Of a stretch of 49,034 nucleotides of DNA, positions 47,319 through 49,034 are shown piece after piece. The notes under the pieces are model-generated. The model was not told where the DNA came from. It did no database searches and saw only the letters and a list, made by a program, of their open reading frames with translations. Origin of the DNA: Candidatus Zymogenus saltonus (lineage in GTDB: Bacteria; Desulfobacterota; Zymogenia; Zymogenales; Zymogenaceae); contig JAFGIX010000014.1 of assembly GCA_016929395.1 (NCBI GenBank), positions 1-49,034 on the forward strand, read 5' to 3'. Position numbers and translations under genes: made by a program. The first letter of the stretch is position 1. Every line of letters begins with the position of its first letter.

Positions 47319-48497
47319 TTAAGACTCGGCCCCCTTTATCGGCCTCATCCCGAATAGGAAGCGGGTCATCCTTGTCCTCTTTACGCATATGTCGTAAAGG
47401 AGCGTCGTCAGAATTAGAGACACTCCTGTGATGATTAAATATTTTGTTGTCACACCCAAACCCGTCTTCACCACGAAGTAGCCGAAGGCGACGACCACCA
47501 GCATGTGGATGATATAGACCGGCAGCGCCGACTCGTTGAAATAACTCAAGTATTTATTTGTGAAGCTCAAGAACCTGTGCCCGAGACCAAGGATGGCCAT
47601 CAGCCAGAGCCAGCAGTTCAAACCCTTTACGGCCATGAAGAAAACCCACAGACCCGCGTCGTCCATAGTCCATGGGATATTCATGGAATAGATGGTCAAA
47701 ACTATTATCTGGGTCACTACTCCCATGAAGAGGGCTGCGACCTTATAACGGTCTATCGACTTGGCAAAGCGCTCGTCCGAGGCCAATATGTAGCCGTAGA
47801 TAAAGGCCGTTATGTATAACATGAAATTGGCCCAATCGTTTACGAGGTTCTGGAAGCCGGGCCACCAGGCGCGCAAAAATACCTCGACAAGAATAAAGGG
47901 AACCGCAAAGATGAATATCCCCCATCGCCTCTCGCAAAAACCGGCCACCCTGTCGAGGTAGTTTTTCCCCCGATCCCCCCTGAGATACAGAAAAAGGGAC
48001 AGGGCAATGAGGGAGAATGTGAAGAGATAGGCCAGAAACCAGAGGTGTCCCCAGCTGAAATTGCCCTCAGGGTAGACGCCGTTGAAGAAAGTCGGGTAGA
48101 ATCCGAGGAGCGACCCCGAAAACCTCCCCTCCTGAAGCCTCTGAAAGTAGATCATCGGCGGGACAATTACGAGGGTTCCGAAGACGAGGGGAACAAGGAG
48201 GCGTTTGACCCGGTCGACCAGGTACCGCCCCCCGCCCCTCGATTTCAGCGAATACCAGGAAGCCGCCCCCGACACAAGAAAGAGAAGCGGCATGTGCCAC
48301 TGGTGCACAAAACCGACGAAGGTACTTAAAAATAGGGCTGTTTGATCGTTTTTGATATACGATATCCCATGGTGAGAAAATGCAACGGCCGTGTGGAACG
48401 GTATGAGGAGGTAAACCGCGAGGACCCTTATCCAGTCGATATCGTAGCGTCTTTCGGGTATGCCCATACGATCGCCGCGACTATTTTCTTCTCCCAT
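47319..48497 (-). CDS. Acyltransferase-3 family membrane protein
   Basis: A 392-residue integral membrane protein with about ten helices. The N-terminal RRYDIDWIRVLAVYLLIPFH contains the Arg and His that define acyltransferase family 3 (OafA/MdoC/NolL-type), and HLWFLAYLFTF is the usual helix-4/5 block. The group transfers acetyl, succinyl or other acyl groups to surface polysaccharides, glucans or lipids across the membrane. The MdoC-like helix pattern suggests glycan modification, but the target is unknown. The start is uncertain: ATG at 48497 has no clear ribosome site, and a second ATG ten codons on is possible. Confidence 0.88.
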   Translation of the reverse strand: MGEENSRGDRMGIPERRYDIDWIRVLAVYLLIPFHTAVAFSHHGISYIKNDQTALFLSTFVGFVHQWHMPLLFLVSGAASWYSLKSRGGGRYLVDRVKRLLVPLVFGTLVIVPPMIYFQRLQEGRFSGSLLGFYPTFFNGVYPEGNFSWGHLWFLAYLFTFSLIALSLFLYLRGDRGKNYLDRVAGFCERRWGIFIFAVPFILVEVFLRAWWPGFQNLVNDWANFMLYITAFIYGYILASDERFAKSIDRYKVAALFMGVVTQIIVLTIYSMNIPWTMDDAGLWVFFMAVKGLNCWLWLMAILGLGHRFLSFTNKYLSYFNESALPVYIIHMLVVVAFGYFVVKTGLGVTTKYLIITGVSLILTTLLYDICVKRTRMTRFLFGMRPIKGAES

Positions 48498-48547
48498 CAG
48501 AATATCCGGTTACTAACGATTTTTCGGGGGACAGTCTTACAACCTTA

Positions 48548-48868
48548 CTATTTCAGCGCCCTCTTCAGAATCTGCTTCCTGATGATGTCCTTGAGGTCGT
48601 CCTTCTCCTCATCGGGGATATCTATCAGGTCACCGGCGACGCCCTTTACGAGGTCCGAAGACATGAGGGAGCCTAAAAACGACTTCTCATCGTCGTCGTC
48701 GCTCAATTTCGGGATATCGAATCCGAACCTCTTCTTCGCCTCGGTTCTCAGGAATTCCATAATGGCCTTTTTGTCCTCGGCCGATATGTTCCCGATTTCT
48801 TCCTTGAGCTCGTCTATGAGCTCCGCGGCTATTTTTTTAAATATTTCGGCGACTACTTCATTGCTCAT
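48548..48868 (-). CDS. Small acidic helical protein, unknown
   Basis: A 106-residue, highly charged protein predicted to be mostly helical (VVAEIFKKIAAELIDELKEE, then DKKAIMEFLRTEAKKRFGF) with an acidic loop (LSDDDDEK) and a basic C-terminus (RKQILKRALK). There is no membrane segment, cysteine or recognisable motif. AGGAG with a 7-base spacing makes the ATG at 48868 credible. It is upstream of the acyltransferase gene by about 50 bases on the same strand and probably co-transcribed. Function unknown. Confidence 0.7.
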   Translation of the reverse strand: MSNEVVAEIFKKIAAELIDELKEEIGNISAEDKKAIMEFLRTEAKKRFGFDIPKLSDDDDEKSFLGSLMSSDLVKGVAGDLIDIPDEEKDDLKDIIRKQILKRALK

Positions 48869-49034
48869 AACGCTTCTCCTATTTTAATATTGTTACGATT
48901 AAGACAAAAACCAAGGTGATATTTATCCAAAAACAAGATTATGGATGTGCGGGTTCAACTCTTTAGTGCAACAGGTTGATTAAAGAATACTTCTATAGGC
49001 GTCTTAAAATCAAGACACTTTCTTGGCCTGTTAT

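Noticed and set aside
1-49034. tRNA, rRNA, tmRNA and transposase genes
   Set aside because: I looked for cloverleaf-like and conserved rRNA segments in all gaps and for transposase motifs in the proteins, and saw none; a tRNAscan/Infernal run would be decisive.

Overview
The window reads as a contiguous, gene-dense bacterial chromosome segment. It is moderately GC-rich in genes with AT-rich gaps, favours AGG/AGA for arginine, and shows ordinary TTGACA/TATAAT promoters. Gene content points to a strictly or mainly anaerobic bacterium with corrinoid methyl-transfer chemistry, Fe-S flavoenzymes and acyl-CoA metabolism, most like the Desulfobacterota (deltaproteobacterial) lineages. That assignment is inference from gene content; there is no rRNA or tRNA here to confirm it.

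Layout. 1-6.3 kb: a small membrane protein, a DUF4177 gene broken by an in-frame TGA, a DMT exporter, a FadH-type 2,4-dienoyl-CoA reductase, a nitronate monooxygenase-like enzyme and an enoyl-CoA isomerase. 6.4-17.6 kb, all on the + strand: an alkyl-DHAP-synthase/GlcD-like flavoprotein, a GlpC-like Fe-S protein overlapping a glycerol-3-phosphate-dehydrogenase-like flavoprotein, an FGGY kinase, a GPH-type transporter, a methyltransferase fused to a corrinoid protein, and an Old Yellow Enzyme with an Fe-S site. I read this as an uncharacterised catabolic locus for a glycerol-, ether- or methoxy-containing substrate. 17.9-21.3 kb: RimI-like acetyltransferase, then (minus) Nudix, ECF sigma factor and a zinc-less membrane anti-sigma-like protein, separated by a G-rich tandem repeat.

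21.4-25.1 kb: AMIN/Amidase_3 cell-wall amidase, XerC/D recombinase and a secreted seven-bladed propeller. 25.1-27.0 kb is an AT-rich islet holding a candidate non-coding RNA (promoter, hairpin, terminator) and an unrecognised two-TM protein. 27-31.5 kb (minus): MBL hydrolase, Fe-S nitroreductase, and a UspA / PiT / DUF47 phosphate operon. 31.7-33.1 kb: a second AMIN protein lacking the amidase domain, whose promoter closely resembles that of the amidase. 33.7-38.2 kb (minus): corrinoid protein, pterin methyltransferase, NUDT19-like Nudix, SAM methyltransferase and threonine aldolase. 38.4-44.6 kb (plus): purM, a membrane protein, purN, DUF523, two Fe-S/flavodoxin-fold oxidoreductases, a small membrane protein and an SDR. 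44.8-48.9 kb: CobW GTPase, a protein with 20 cysteines in its Fe-S-like region, an acyltransferase-3 family protein and a small acidic protein.

The intergenic regions are unusually informative. A dispersed family of ATTCCC-N8/9-GGGAAT palindromes lies at 3.85-3.94 and 8.12-8.37 kb. A second hairpin family lies at 8.2 and 41.1 kb. Three C-rich tracts (G-rich on the minus strand) share an ACCGACCCCC-type motif. No CRISPR array, transposase, prophage, rRNA or tRNA was seen.
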